From an uncultured Prevotella sp. (GTDB lineage: Bacteria > Bacteroidota > Bacteroidia > Bacteroidales > Bacteroidaceae), in the NCBI GenBank assembly GCA_944320305.1, contig CALUGW010000040.1, positions 62,001-126,000 of the forward strand: a DNA stretch of 64,000 bases. Direction: 5' to 3'. Shown here one piece after another: positions 8,151-16,924 of the stretch (position 1 is its first letter; each line of letters begins with the position of its first letter). The notes under the pieces were generated by a model. It worked only from the letters and a program-made list of their open reading frames with translations, was not told the DNA's origin and made no database searches. A program made the translations under genes and the position numbers.

Positions 8151-10100
8151 TCAAATCAATGCAGAATAATCCCGGCTGTATCGCAGCATCTGGGAAACGT
8201 AACTTTCTGTGTAATCTGCCTTGATATCCGTTATTGACCCGGTAAGTGCATCACGGACTGGAACGAGTACCGGATTTATGAAGCCTTTGTAAGGGGCGAT
8301 ATTCAACCCCTCATAACGTTTGAGCACTTCGCTATGGAGCTGTCCGTCAACCCGCACGGCATATTTCTCCACCAGATCATGCGCGGCAATATAGTCGCCT
8401 TCGCTTTTTATGCGCTGTATTTCAGCCAAGAGTTCTGCAAACAGCCTGCGCAATTCGGCATAATCGCAGATTCTGACATACGTTTTTCCTGCATTCTCCA
8501 CCAATTCAACGGCATTGCCATTGTGGCGGCACCAGTTGGCAATAAGGGCCCGGTTGCGCATATGCGCCTCCTCGATGGCGGCTCCCGGGGCAATACGAAC
8601 AAGCTGCGTCATCAGGCCGTTCATAATATATGTGTAATACTGTGACTTATATGCCTCAGAATCAGGAAGCAGCCCCAGCTCCACCATCTTGCTGTCGCCC
8701 ATAAAATACAAAGCATAAAGATCTGCCCTCGCCTCTTCAATGGTGTTGCCGTAAGCTTTCAAGGCATCCGGATCTGTTCCCGGCAGCAGCTTGCCGCTGC
8801 CGTGCCCAAGGCACTCGTGCATATCTGTGTGTAAGTCGTCGCACACGTCGCCGTATTCTTTAATAAGCCGGAGCGTCTCGCTGTCAATCACGAACTCATC
8901 ATAAAACCCATTGCCGCGCGCGGCTTTGTTGTATGCCTCAGTGAGATTCCCGATGGTGACACTTTTGCTTCCATACTGTGCCCGTATCCAATCAGCGTTT
9001 GGCAGGTTTATTCCTATGGCAGTCGAGGGGTACTCATCGCCGCCCAACATCGCCGCGTTCACCACACTGGCACTTATCCCGACGACCTTGTCTTTGCGGA
9101 AGCGCGCATCGACAGGTGAATGATCTTCAAACCATTGTGCGTTGGCACTGATGATGCGGGTTCGTTCTGTCGCCACCTCGTCCTTAAACTCCACGATTCC
9201 TTCCCACGAGCCTTTAAGGCCGAGCGGATCGCCATACACTTCAATGAACCCATTGATGAAATCCACTGTGCCTGAAACGGCTTTTACCCATTCTATCGAA
9301 TATTCATCAAATGTATGTAAGTCTCCTGTTTTATAATACTTTATGAGTTTGTTTATGACATCAGCCTGTGCTTTGTTTTCCGCCACTTCGCAGGCTTTCT
9401 CAAGCCAAAACACAATGTGTTCAATGGCCTTTCCATAAAGGCCGCCTGACTTGTATGTCTGCTCAAAAATCCGTCCGTCGCGCTTGACAAGTTTGGAATT
9501 CAGCCCGAACGACGGCGGGCATTCACCGAATTCCGCTTTTTTCTCCATGTAATATCGCTCCGCCTCGTTCTGGCTCACGCCGTCATAGAAGTTGCAGGCC
9601 GACGTTGCTAGCAGGTCAACGCCGGGTGCCTTGTTCACCCGCTTTGGAAGAACTGCGGGGTCAAACATTACAGGCACAAGCTCATCACACAGTTCTTCAA
9701 CTTTCTGACCATCGCCAAGAGGAAGACGGGAGGCATCGGCAGAAAGGACAGATGTCCTGAAATAATCCTCGCTGAACTTTGGAACGAACTTGTCGCATCC
9801 GTAATGATGGTATATTCCGTTGGAGAACCACACGCGTTCAAGATATTCTTCAAGTGCCTTGAAATCAGCAGATTTGCGGTCCGCGTTACTGCTTGTATAG
9901 ACGGCTTCAAGCGTCTTTCTGATTTTGAGGTTGTATTTTCCGAACTGGTCGAAAGTTATATCGCGTCCCCACAGTGTGGCTTCCGAGAGGCAATAAATCA
10001 GCTTTTTCTGCCGCAGAGACAGCTGCTCGAACCCATTCAAGCGGTAGCGCAACATCTGGATGTCGGCAAATCTGATATCTGTAAAATTGAATTGTTCCAT
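8151..10100 (-). CDS. Dipeptidyl peptidase III family metallopeptidase (M49)
   Basis: Zinc dipeptidyl peptidase that releases dipeptides from oligopeptide N-termini. The key motif HECLGH (HEXXXH form typical of M49) followed by GSGK lies about two thirds in, and the second motif EEARADLYALYFMGD about 55 residues later supplies the third ligand. No signal peptide, so cytosolic. The open frame extends 24 codons further to 10172, overlapping the AraC gene; I prefer the ATG at 10100 (MEQFNFTDIRFADIQML) because homologues as I recall begin near this RFADIQ segment, giving about 649 residues. Such proteins are sometimes misnamed dihydrofolate reductase in databases. Confidence 0.93.
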   Translation of the reverse strand: MEQFNFTDIRFADIQMLRYRLNGFEQLSLRQKKLIYCLSEATLWGRDITFDQFGKYNLKIRKTLEAVYTSSNADRKSADFKALEEYLERVWFSNGIYHHYGCDKFVPKFSEDYFRTSVLSADASRLPLGDGQKVEELCDELVPVMFDPAVLPKRVNKAPGVDLLATSACNFYDGVSQNEAERYYMEKKAEFGECPPSFGLNSKLVKRDGRIFEQTYKSGGLYGKAIEHIVFWLEKACEVAENKAQADVINKLIKYYKTGDLHTFDEYSIEWVKAVSGTVDFINGFIEVYGDPLGLKGSWEGIVEFKDEVATERTRIISANAQWFEDHSPVDARFRKDKVVGISASVVNAAMLGGDEYPSTAIGINLPNADWIRAQYGSKSVTIGNLTEAYNKAARGNGFYDEFVIDSETLRLIKEYGDVCDDLHTDMHECLGHGSGKLLPGTDPDALKAYGNTIEEARADLYALYFMGDSKMVELGLLPDSEAYKSQYYTYIMNGLMTQLVRIAPGAAIEEAHMRNRALIANWCRHNGNAVELVENAGKTYVRICDYAELRRLFAELLAEIQRIKSEGDYIAAHDLVEKYAVRVDGQLHSEVLKRYEGLNIAPYKGFINPVLVPVRDALTGSITDIKADYTESYVSQMLRYSRDYSALI

Positions 10101-10155
10101 TTTCTGTTGTGTTTTGTTCTTTATGATCCAAAGCCGCTGGTCCGGCTCCGCCGCC

Positions 10156-10596
10156 TCAGTTTTCTTTTTCATGCCTGTTGTCGGCCAACGCTTCCTTGCG
10201 ATAGTGCAGAGGGGTTTTCCCCGTTACTCGGGTGAACGACGTGTAAAACGACTGCCTGTTTGCAAAACCGACCATATAGCCTACCTCGTCCATTTTCAAA
10301 TCCGCGAACCGCTTGTCGCTCAATATGGCTTTGGCGTCTTCCACACGAAGCCCATTAATAAAAGATGTGTAATTCTTATTGAAGCGCATTCTCATTGTGG
10401 CGGAAATGTATCTCGTGTTGGTGTGCAGTTCCTCTGCCAGTTTCTTCACCGAAAAATTTCTGTCTTTGTATCTCTTGTCGGCAATCACCACTTTCTCGAC
10501 TTTCTCTTTCAAAATGTCCAGAAGCTTTGGGTTGACAAGCATCTTGTAGTCCTGTTTCTCTTCCTCTGTTCCGTCTTCGGCATTGTGTGTTGTCAT
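10156..10596 (-). CDS. Stand-alone AraC-type DNA-binding protein
   Basis: A 146-residue protein that is essentially just an AraC/XylS C-terminal domain. Two helix-turn-helix units are visible: FSVKKLAEELHTNTRYISATMRM near residue 48 in pieces, and LKMDEVGYMVGFANRQSF then YTSFTRVTGKTPLHYRK near 100-135. There is no ligand-binding domain, signal or membrane segment; the first 25 residues are charged and probably disordered. It precedes the dipeptidyl peptidase gene on the same strand with a 55-base gap (if that gene starts at 10100). TATCTTTG at 10618-10625 (minus) is a likely -7 box directly upstream. Targets unknown. Confidence 0.9.
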   Translation of the reverse strand: MTTHNAEDGTEEEKQDYKMLVNPKLLDILKEKVEKVVIADKRYKDRNFSVKKLAEELHTNTRYISATMRMRFNKNYTSFINGLRVEDAKAILSDKRFADLKMDEVGYMVGFANRQSFYTSFTRVTGKTPLHYRKEALADNRHEKEN

Positions 10597-10725
10597 ATCG
10601 TAAATATTGAACGGTCACAAAGATACGAAAAAATAAGCGTTCCAGAATGAAAAACGGCCTGAATTTTCAATTAATGAGGGAAATTAGTTATGCCGAATAA
10701 AGCACAGGCAGGTGCAGCAAAAGAA

Positions 10726-11844
10726 TCAGCCACCGGCGTCTTCCCGTATTACAATTGATTTGAAATAATCTTTCAGCACACCACCATAACGGTTTTGCGA
10801 GTCGCTCACCATTATTATCACTCTGCCGCCATCATGCAATTCCGGTCCAAGACACATTCCCTCGTAATTCGCCAGGTTGTAGCGGAACAGGCGCAACCGC
10901 GTTCTGAACTCGTGCAGCAACGTTTTTTGCAGTGTTCCGCCGACAGGAACTTTCGTCGGGTCTGCGACAAACATTTTGATGTTGACCCACGATCCCAGCT
11001 TCAGACGTGACACATAGAACTCGCGCTCCATGACGATCAGGCGTCCGTCGTCAAGGGCGCACACCTCGCTCACTCCCATCGCATATTCACGCGGACGCCT
11101 CTTTGCAAGGGGCTTGTCCATATTGTAGAAATACATCCCAGTCTGCTCCAGGCTGTCATTGAAGCACATTAGCCGCAAGCGGTTTTCTGTAGGGTTGCTG
11201 TATGACGCCTGGCCTCCGTCACAGGCCAATGTGCTCTCCGTCACGGTCCACAGCTTGTGCGTGTTGGCATTGTATGACAAAGACTCGAGTCCATAATTTT
11301 CTGTGGCTAAGGAGATTTCGTCAGGCAGTTCAAGCTTTCTGCCGGTATGTTGCCCGTTTAGCTCGTACTCCAGAACCTCATTGCCGTTTTCACCGCAAAC
11401 AAAAAGTGTATTGGTTGACGGGAGATAAGCAATGCCTTCCTGGTCTCTGTTAGGTCTGCCGGAAGAAACAAAGTCTAATTTTTCCACCGCACGTATTTTT
11501 CCAGAAACAGAATCAACATCTATTTCAAAAATAAAGAACCCATCGGTCTCCGACTTGTCGCTTACCACGGCATAACGCTTGTCGCCGAGCCAGGTTATCC
11601 CGCTGTAATTGCCCGGTGGTACGGTGGATTTGAATGAATGCTGTCTGTGTGTCCTCACCAGCTCAACTCCCGTCCCGCAGGTTATATCAGCCGGAAGCGC
11701 GTCGCCGCCGTGTGCATCAGTAGTAACGGCAAGAGCTGCAATGGTAAAGAATGCACCTCCAACTGACGATACAATCGCTTGTACATGATTATTCGTTTCC
11801 AATATGCCATTATGCCGCATCAGCCTGAAGATTGAAGTTTCCAT
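10726..11844 (-). CDS. Esterase-like activity of phytase family protein
   Basis: A 372-residue beta-propeller-like protein of the Phytase-like (PF13449) type. Seen are NYSGITWLGDKRYAVVSDKS near residue 78, RDQEGIAYLPSTNTLFVCGENGN near 133 in pieces, NYGLESLSYNANTHKLWTVTE near 183 in pieces, GVSEVCALDDGRLIVMERE near 257, and NYEGMCLGPELHDGGRVIIMVSDSQNR near 327 in pieces, the repeated E-G/E-S turns typical of this family. A hydrophobic stretch near residues 26-42 (VSSVGGAFFTIAALAVT) ending in TDAHG suggests export. Substrate unknown. The start is uncertain because the first 25 residues are unusual for a signal peptide; M9 is an alternative. Confidence 0.85.
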   Translation of the reverse strand: METSIFRLMRHNGILETNNHVQAIVSSVGGAFFTIAALAVTTDAHGGDALPADITCGTGVELVRTHRQHSFKSTVPPGNYSGITWLGDKRYAVVSDKSETDGFFIFEIDVDSVSGKIRAVEKLDFVSSGRPNRDQEGIAYLPSTNTLFVCGENGNEVLEYELNGQHTGRKLELPDEISLATENYGLESLSYNANTHKLWTVTESTLACDGGQASYSNPTENRLRLMCFNDSLEQTGMYFYNMDKPLAKRRPREYAMGVSEVCALDDGRLIVMEREFYVSRLKLGSWVNIKMFVADPTKVPVGGTLQKTLLHEFRTRLRLFRYNLANYEGMCLGPELHDGGRVIIMVSDSQNRYGGVLKDYFKSIVIREDAGG

Positions 11845-12253
11845 GCTTTTTTATCAGTTTGTCCGTTTATGCCGGCAGCTTGCTTTCCCTACGGCTTAGG
11901 GCTGTTCCGCAAAAAAATGGAATCTGCATAAATATCGAACATTAGCGCATAAATATTGACAGCCGGTGCACCTCTTATCGGCAGATAAATGCATAACGAG
12001 CCGTCTTTTTTGCCACAGGAGACCGGCTCTGTAAATTGTTGATATTCAACAAATTGCAAAACAGGCCATTTTGCTCTTCAAAATGGCCTGTTTTAGAGCA
12101 TGAAATGGCCTATATCACAATGCGAAATGACCCATATTGAAAATCACAATGGCCGGTTCCAGCTTTTCGTGTGCCTCAGAATGTGCAAAAATGTGCGTTG
12201 GTCGGTCTGGCTGTGCCGTGTGTCGCATTGCATATTTATACAAGTCCGGAACT
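11845..12253. other. Gene-free gap with repeat array locus 2
   Basis: Between the SPFH stop and the phytase-like start (both minus). Besides the 22-bp array (12056-12165) it has a small dyad TTGTTGA-TAT-TCAACAA just before the array and a GAGCCG/CGGCTC hairpin near 12000. The first 200 bases presumably carry the promoter of the phytase-like gene, but I cannot pick a clear -7 box. The one long plus-strand frame reaching into the SPFH gene is its antisense shadow. Confidence 0.55.
12056..12165. repeat. 22-bp tandem repeat array, locus 2 (five units)
   Basis: Five units in strict register start at 12056, 12078, 12100, 12122 and 12144. Units 1 and 2 form a perfect 16-bp inverted repeat, AAAACAGGCCATTTTG (12058-12073) against CAAAATGGCCTGTTTT (12079-12094) with a 5-base loop. 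Units 4 and 5 are more degenerate. With TTTT following on both strands the hairpin could also end transcription after the SPFH gene, though that is inference. Confidence 0.87.
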
Positions 12254-13198
12254 CTACTCAGCCTTGAACAATTCTTTTATTCCGCCGATGCTGCCCATCA
12301 GATTCGTCGCCTCGTATGGCAGATAAACGGTTTTTGTCTTGTCGCCTTGTGCTATTTCCTCAAGGGTCTTGATGTATTTCTGTGCCAGAAGATAGTTGGC
12401 CGGATTTGTAGAGTCGCCCACAGCCTCAGTTATCTTGCGTATGGCGATAGCCTCGGCCTCAGCCTTGCGTATGCGCGCCTGAGCTTCGCCCTCAGCGTTC
12501 AGGATGGCTTCCTGCTTGGCCGCCTCGGCCCTGTTGATGGTTGCCATTTTCTCTCCCTCAGACTGAAGTATGTCGGCCGCTTTCTTGCCTTCGCTGGTCA
12601 GTATGGTCGCCCGCTTGTTCCGCTCGGCCTGCATCTGTTTTTCCATGGCGGCAAGCACGCTGGCCGGCGGTGTTATGTCCTGCAGCTCCACGCGGTTTAT
12701 CTTTATTCCCCACTTGTTGGTGGCGTCGTCAAGCACGGAGCGCAGCTTCGTGTTGATGGTGTCGCGGCTTGTCAGTGTCTCGTCAAGCTCAAGCTCTCCG
12801 ATGATGTTTCGCAGCGTTGTCTGGGTCAGTTTCTCAATCGCATTCGGCAGATTGTTTATCTCGTAGACCGCCTTGAACGGGTCTACAATCTGGAAATACA
12901 GCAGTGCGTTGATTTCTGTCTGCACATTGTCTTTTGTAATGACGTTCTGCTTGGGGAAATCGTACACCTGCTCGCGCAGGTCAATTACAGAAGAATAGGC
13001 ATAACGCCCGCGCTGGAGAACGACAATTTCCTTGGCTCTGTCTATGAATGGGATTATCAGGTTGATGCCCGGTGGCAGCGTGGCATGGTATCTTCCGAGC
13101 CGCTCCACAATCTTTGTCTCTGACTGCGGTATGATAACCAGAGCCATCTTAGCGAAAATCAGTACGCACACAACGCACACAATCAATACATAAATCAT
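12254..13198 (-). CDS. SPFH/Band 7 domain membrane protein (stomatin/paraslipin, QmcA-like)
   Basis: A 314-residue stomatin-type protein thought to scaffold membrane microdomains. One N-terminal membrane segment (IYVLIVCVVCVLIFAKMALV) is followed by the Band 7 core: ETKIVERLGRYHATLPPGIN, then LREQVYDFPKQNVITKDNV, then DETLTSRDTINTKLRSVLDD near residue 135, and an Ala/Glu-rich coiled coil (ILNAEGEAQARIRKAEAEA) near 235. It is paired with an NfeD protein immediately upstream (stop of nfeD three bases before), the classic SPFH-NfeD partnership. The partner in E. coli is QmcA with YbbK neighbours; membrane quality control is the usual proposal. Confidence 0.95.
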   Translation of the reverse strand: MIYVLIVCVVCVLIFAKMALVIIPQSETKIVERLGRYHATLPPGINLIIPFIDRAKEIVVLQRGRYAYSSVIDLREQVYDFPKQNVITKDNVQTEINALLYFQIVDPFKAVYEINNLPNAIEKLTQTTLRNIIGELELDETLTSRDTINTKLRSVLDDATNKWGIKINRVELQDITPPASVLAAMEKQMQAERNKRATILTSEGKKAADILQSEGEKMATINRAEAAKQEAILNAEGEAQARIRKAEAEAIAIRKITEAVGDSTNPANYLLAQKYIKTLEEIAQGDKTKTVYLPYEATNLMGSIGGIKELFKAE

Positions 13199-13200
13199 AG

Positions 13201-13656
13201 TTATCTGTCTGTTTTTGTTACTGTCAGTATTATGCTTTCGCGTCCGGTCACAATGACACGCTCCCCTTTTTTAATCTCATCTCCGTTGTCGGTTCTTGCT
13301 TTCCAGTCATCGCCGTCAATGGCCACACGTCCGTACCCCATGTGCTCAATGGTCTGGCTGACGATTCCGGTGCGCCCAATCAGGGCATCCGCATTGCTGA
13401 GCCTTCTGTCTCCGCTGCGCCCGTTCAGATAGTTCAGCGCGAGCGGACGCACCAGAAATATTCCAATTGCGGTGAATATCACAAACACAGCCAGCTGCAA
13501 ATAGAACCCTCCAAAGAGTGTTGCCAGCGCGCCGCAGAGTGCGCCAAAAGCAAAACAAACAATGAAAAATCCACCCGTACAAAGCTCCACAATCAAGCAC
13601 AGAACCGTAATAACCAGCCAAAATGCACAAAGATTTTCAGCAATGCACTCTATCAT
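13201..13656 (-). CDS. NfeD family membrane protein
   Basis: Short NfeD protein of about 151 residues: two or three membrane helices (FWLVITVLCLIVELCTGGFF; FGALCGALATLFGGFY; LAVFVIFTAIGIFLV) followed by a C-terminal OB-fold domain with LIGRTGIVSQTIE, GYGRVAIDGDDWKARTD and KKGERVIVTG. These OB domains partner SPFH proteins, and the SPFH gene follows three bases later. The frame runs on to an ATG at 13740, but a -7-like TAACTTTA at 13683-13690 (minus) lies inside that extension and homologues start near the first helix, so I prefer ATG 13656 (MIECIAENL). Confidence 0.92.
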   Translation of the reverse strand: MIECIAENLCAFWLVITVLCLIVELCTGGFFIVCFAFGALCGALATLFGGFYLQLAVFVIFTAIGIFLVRPLALNYLNGRSGDRRLSNADALIGRTGIVSQTIEHMGYGRVAIDGDDWKARTDNGDEIKKGERVIVTGRESIILTVTKTDR

Positions 13657-13682
13657 AAACAATAATTTTGATTTAACCGCAG

Positions 13683-13690
13683 TAAAGTTA
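13683..13690 (-). promoter_or_regulatory. Possible -7 element of the nfeD-SPFH operon
   Basis: Minus-strand TAACTTTA differs from TAnnTTTG at the last base only and lies 27 bases before the preferred nfeD ATG. It supports the shorter start. No clear -33 element. Confidence 0.4.
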
Positions 13691-13943
13691 ATAAATATTC
13701 TCCACACACGCAAATAATCCCGCCTGTATTTTGAGTTCATTTAAACTTTTCCCGAAAAGTCTTTTTCCATTTCCTGTTTGTATAAGACAAGCCACAGCCG
13801 GAAATCGTTAGCAAGCTCTTCTTGCCCTCGCCAGCATAGTCTTTGGGGAACTTTTCGGTCAGCGACAGCACAGTCGTCCGCCCCGCATCCTGCCATGCTC
13901 ACCTTTCCTGCGCTGCGGCAGCCTGGTGTGTCACGCCGTGTTG

Positions 13944-14852
13944 TCACCGCAACAGTAACCCGTCGCCAACTTTTATCTGGTAGTCAGGAGAGAGTCGGTT
14001 TATTTTGTAAAGGCTCTTCAATTTTATTCCGTAGAGCTGGGAAATCGTGTACATAGACTCTCCCGCACGGACATAGTGAAGTCTGCCTTTGTATTCTTTG
14101 GGTGCTTTGGACTGTTTCTTCTTCAGATAGATAATGTCTCCTTCCGCCAAAACATCGTCGCGGTCGCGCTCGTTATACTTCGCCAGCGAACGGGCAGATA
14201 TTCCAAGCTCTTTTGAAAGGCTTTTGAAGGTGTCGCCTTGTTTGGCCTTTATGTAGTAATTCTTGTTGAATGCATAAATGGGGTGCAGAATGCCATTCAC
14301 GGCGACATCCTTTGCGTGGCGGGCAAAGAACTTGTCATAGCTTGTCGCAGTGTCATATTTGTAAAGCTTGTATAACTTTATGATGTCAATAAGCCGCTCT
14401 GCGTATTTCGGATTTGTCGCATATCCGGCCGCTTTAAGCCCGCGCGCCCAACCTTTATAGTCTGTTATTTTGAGTCTGAAAAGATTCTGGTATCTACGGC
14501 CGCTGGCAAGAAACCGGGAATGATCCTCGTAACTTTCATACACATTTTTATAGGCCCTGAAGCATTCGTCTTCCGCATCATCATCGTAATAGACTTTGCG
14601 TCCGCGCCAGCCATGGCACTTAATGCCAAAATGATTGTTGCCCCGCCGGGCCAGCTCGCTGCGGCCCGCGCCTGACTCAAATACGCCCTGAGCCAGCGTT
14701 ATGCTTGCCGGTATGCGGTATTTCATCATCTGTTCAATTGCCAAATCCTTATATTGATCAAAATATTGCTGGTAACTCTGATTCCACCGCACTTGTGCTG
14801 TCAGGGCAGCAGCAAGCGAAAACAAAGAAATCAGCATGAACAATCTTTTCAT
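13944..14852 (-). CDS. Glucosaminidase with LysM repeats
   Basis: Secreted peptidoglycan hydrolase of 302 residues. Signal peptide MKRLFMLISLFSLAAALTAQ. Domain 1, about residues 25-165, is a GH73-type glucosaminidase: YRIPASITLAQGVFESGAG with the catalytic Glu, NNHFGIKCHGW, DECFRAYKNVYESYEDHSRF and AAGYATNPKYAERLI. Domain 2 has two LysM motifs, about 208-250 (YIKAKQGDTFKSLSKELGI) and 258-302 (YVRAGESMYTISQLYGIKL). It acts in the periplasm on glycan strands during wall turnover. Its promoter (TATTTTTG, 14873-14880) faces that of cdd. Confidence 0.94.
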   Translation of the reverse strand: MKRLFMLISLFSLAAALTAQVRWNQSYQQYFDQYKDLAIEQMMKYRIPASITLAQGVFESGAGRSELARRGNNHFGIKCHGWRGRKVYYDDDAEDECFRAYKNVYESYEDHSRFLASGRRYQNLFRLKITDYKGWARGLKAAGYATNPKYAERLIDIIKLYKLYKYDTATSYDKFFARHAKDVAVNGILHPIYAFNKNYYIKAKQGDTFKSLSKELGISARSLAKYNERDRDDVLAEGDIIYLKKKQSKAPKEYKGRLHYVRAGESMYTISQLYGIKLKSLYKINRLSPDYQIKVGDGLLLR

Positions 14853-14872
14853 AAAAGAAGTCTATTTTGTTG

Positions 14873-14921
14873 CAAAAATACTCAAAACAATTCATATACT
14901 AATGCTTTTTCATTAAATTTG
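14873..14921. promoter_or_regulatory. Divergent -7 elements for the glucosaminidase and cdd genes
   Basis: Minus-strand TATTTTTG (14873-14880) points to the glucosaminidase; plus-strand TAAATTTG (14914-14921) points to cdd, 20 bases before its ATG. Both fit TAnnTTTG. -33 elements are not convincing. Confidence 0.6.
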
Positions 14922-14940
14922 CGACAAAATTAGGTTTATT

Positions 14941-15417
14941 ATGGAAGAAGTAATAATACAATCTGTCATCCGCTCGTGCAAATTGGAAGAGCTGGACGAA
15001 AAAGAGCGCCAGCTTGTAGAAGCAGCGATAAAGGCAACCGGCAATTCTTATGCGCCCTACTCTAATTTTCATGTTGGCAGCGCCGTGCTTCTGGAGAATT
15101 CCGCTGTCGTCATCGGATGCAATCAGGAGAATGCGGCCTTTCCCGTGACATTATGCGCTGAACGCACAGCCTTGTTCTCCGCCGGGGCGCAATACCCCGA
15201 CGTGCCGGTTGTATCCATTGCCATTGCGGCAAGGAATTCGGAGGGGCTTGTACCCGATCCGGTGACGCCATGCGGCAGTTGCAGGCAAGCGCTTGTTGAG
15301 GCGGAGCAACGCTTCAAGCGCAGAATCCGCGTCTTGCTCTATGGAACCAAGCGTGTTTTTGTTGTAGACGGAATCTCCAATCTCCTGCCGCTCTCATTTA
15401 CAGACGGCCAGATGTAG
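14941..15417 (+). CDS. cdd: Cytidine deaminase
   Basis: Zinc hydrolase converting cytidine and deoxycytidine to uridine and deoxyuridine for pyrimidine salvage. The 158-residue single-domain form shows SYAPYSNFHVGSAVLLE near residue 37, the catalytic CAERTALFSAG near 70 (Cys ligand and proton-shuttle Glu), and PCGSCRQALVE near 105 (two Cys ligands), so all three zinc cysteines are present. Plus-strand single gene; it converges on the beta-helix lipoprotein with only six bases between stops. Confidence 0.97.
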   Translation: MEEVIIQSVIRSCKLEELDEKERQLVEAAIKATGNSYAPYSNFHVGSAVLLENSAVVIGCNQENAAFPVTLCAERTALFSAGAQYPDVPVVSIAIAARNSEGLVPDPVTPCGSCRQALVEAEQRFKRRIRVLLYGTKRVFVVDGISNLLPLSFTDGQM

Positions 15418-15423
15418 ACGGCG

Positions 15424-16884
15424 TTATTCAAGCTCTTTGTATTGGTAACAGCCAATGTCGGGTGCGGTTCCGCGCTCGTTGCCCTCCCTGTCCATAGGAT
15501 AGTCATTCAGAGGCAGGGCGCGTCCACGTGCCGTTGATAGTGAGTCGAGGTGAAAATCGTAATATTGCAGCTCTGAATCTATGTCTGCAAAATTGTCCGC
15601 CCCATTCACACTGTCTTCCTGCGACTCAAAGAGCACATTGACAAAAGGCTTCAACTGTGCGGAGTCTTCTATTTCGCCTGTCCGCAAAATACAGTTCGTG
15701 AACTGATAGTTGAAGACGACAGACGAATCACGCGACTGCCCCATGACCTCATCGGCAGAATATCCTGTGATGATTGTGTTGCGGCATTCCATTCCGTAGA
15801 GCGGATAACTAAAGCCACCATTGTAATTACAGAACCTGAAAGCCACGCCTCGATCGCCTTCGAACGGATAGAACTGGGCTATTGTGCAATAGGTGAATGA
15901 CGCCCGCCCGCCATATAATGCGACACAGTCTCCCAGCGTATTTGTTATCTGGCTGTTGGCAACTTCTATATTTGAATTATAGGCTGACAGCCCGTTTCCA
16001 TTGCAATTGTGGAGTATAACGTTCTCAAGCACAAGCCGGGGGCTTATTGAGTCGTATGCCGCCGAGTCACATACAATGCCGTCGTCAGTGCCATGAATGT
16101 CAGCAAAGACAATCTCATTGCCAGAAGAAGATGAATGGATGCGGATGCCTTTCCACTGTCCGCTCACACGGTCGTAAGGCAGATAGTCGAACATCCAGTC
16201 CGTGCGGTCGCCGCGCAGCGTCACATTTTCTGCCGCTGTTCCATTAATCAGAAGTTTCCCGTAAACATCTATTCCCGCTCCTTTGTGGAAATACAAGGTT
16301 GCGGGAGAGTTTATTCTGAGCGTCACTCCGCTGTCCACTTTCAGTCCGCCGTATATAACAATAGGGGTTGTTCCGGTTATTACAGAGTCTCTGCTGATTG
16401 TAACGTCATGGCACAGCAAAGCGTCCCACGAATAAGCGCGGAGGTTTACTTTTTGTTCAACGCCGCTCTCAAGCGAAAAAATGAGGTTGTCCTCTACAAG
16501 CTGCGGCAATTCCGAATGATTGCGAGGGGAGGTAAGCTCGACAAAAACACGTATGCTGTCACCTCCCCTGACTTCCAGATTGTGGACAAGACTCCCCTGG
16601 GTGTTGTCAAGATAAGAACCATCCACGTTGACTCTGAAACCACTCTGGTTGCCTCGCTGGAGCCGCACTTGGCGCAATCTCAGCCCTTCGTCATTGTGAT
16701 TGTACACCCAGAATGTGTAGGTCGGGGTCGGAACTGTGCTGAACACGGTGTCAAGCGAGACCGTGTCGCGAGAAAAAGAAAGTATATCTGACCGGTTCGT
16801 GGAGAACGAATCGCTATCGTCGCATGACTGGAGCGAGACCAATGACGCTGCGATAAGCATGAAAAATAATAGCCGTTTCATCAT
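15424..16884 (-). CDS. Right-handed beta-helix lipoprotein
   Basis: About 486 residues. The N-terminus MMKRLLFFMLIAASLVSLQSC ends in a lipobox-like Ser-Leu-Gln-Ser-Cys, so it is probably a lipoprotein anchored at Cys and exposed in the periplasm or at the surface. Residues about 160-400 contain repeated short strands with N and G turns (for example AYNSNIEVANSQITNTLGD, YGGRASFTYCTIAQF, CRNTIITGYSADE) typical of parallel beta-helix folds. The C-terminus DIGCYQYKE resembles the choice-of-anchor end seen in Bacteroidota. Function unknown; carbohydrate binding is possible. The open frame extends upstream to 17055 but would run into rubrerythrin, so the ATG at 16884 is chosen (16881 is equally possible). 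Confidence 0.85.
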   Translation of the reverse strand: MMKRLLFFMLIAASLVSLQSCDDSDSFSTNRSDILSFSRDTVSLDTVFSTVPTPTYTFWVYNHNDEGLRLRQVRLQRGNQSGFRVNVDGSYLDNTQGSLVHNLEVRGGDSIRVFVELTSPRNHSELPQLVEDNLIFSLESGVEQKVNLRAYSWDALLCHDVTISRDSVITGTTPIVIYGGLKVDSGVTLRINSPATLYFHKGAGIDVYGKLLINGTAAENVTLRGDRTDWMFDYLPYDRVSGQWKGIRIHSSSSGNEIVFADIHGTDDGIVCDSAAYDSISPRLVLENVILHNCNGNGLSAYNSNIEVANSQITNTLGDCVALYGGRASFTYCTIAQFYPFEGDRGVAFRFCNYNGGFSYPLYGMECRNTIITGYSADEVMGQSRDSSVVFNYQFTNCILRTGEIEDSAQLKPFVNVLFESQEDSVNGADNFADIDSELQYYDFHLDSLSTARGRALPLNDYPMDREGNERGTAPDIGCYQYKELE

Positions 16885-16924
16885 AGTGATAAAACGGCTA
16901 TTACAGCTTTTTATTGTACTGTGA

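Noticed and set aside
12137-13123. 328-codon frame opposite the SPFH gene
   Set aside because: Antisense shadow; begins inside repeat array 2 and shows no domain.
13741-13947. 68-codon GTG-started frame after the glucosaminidase gene
   Set aside because: No family resemblance, weak start, composition like non-coding DNA. The 287-base gap 13657-13943 is left without a gene.
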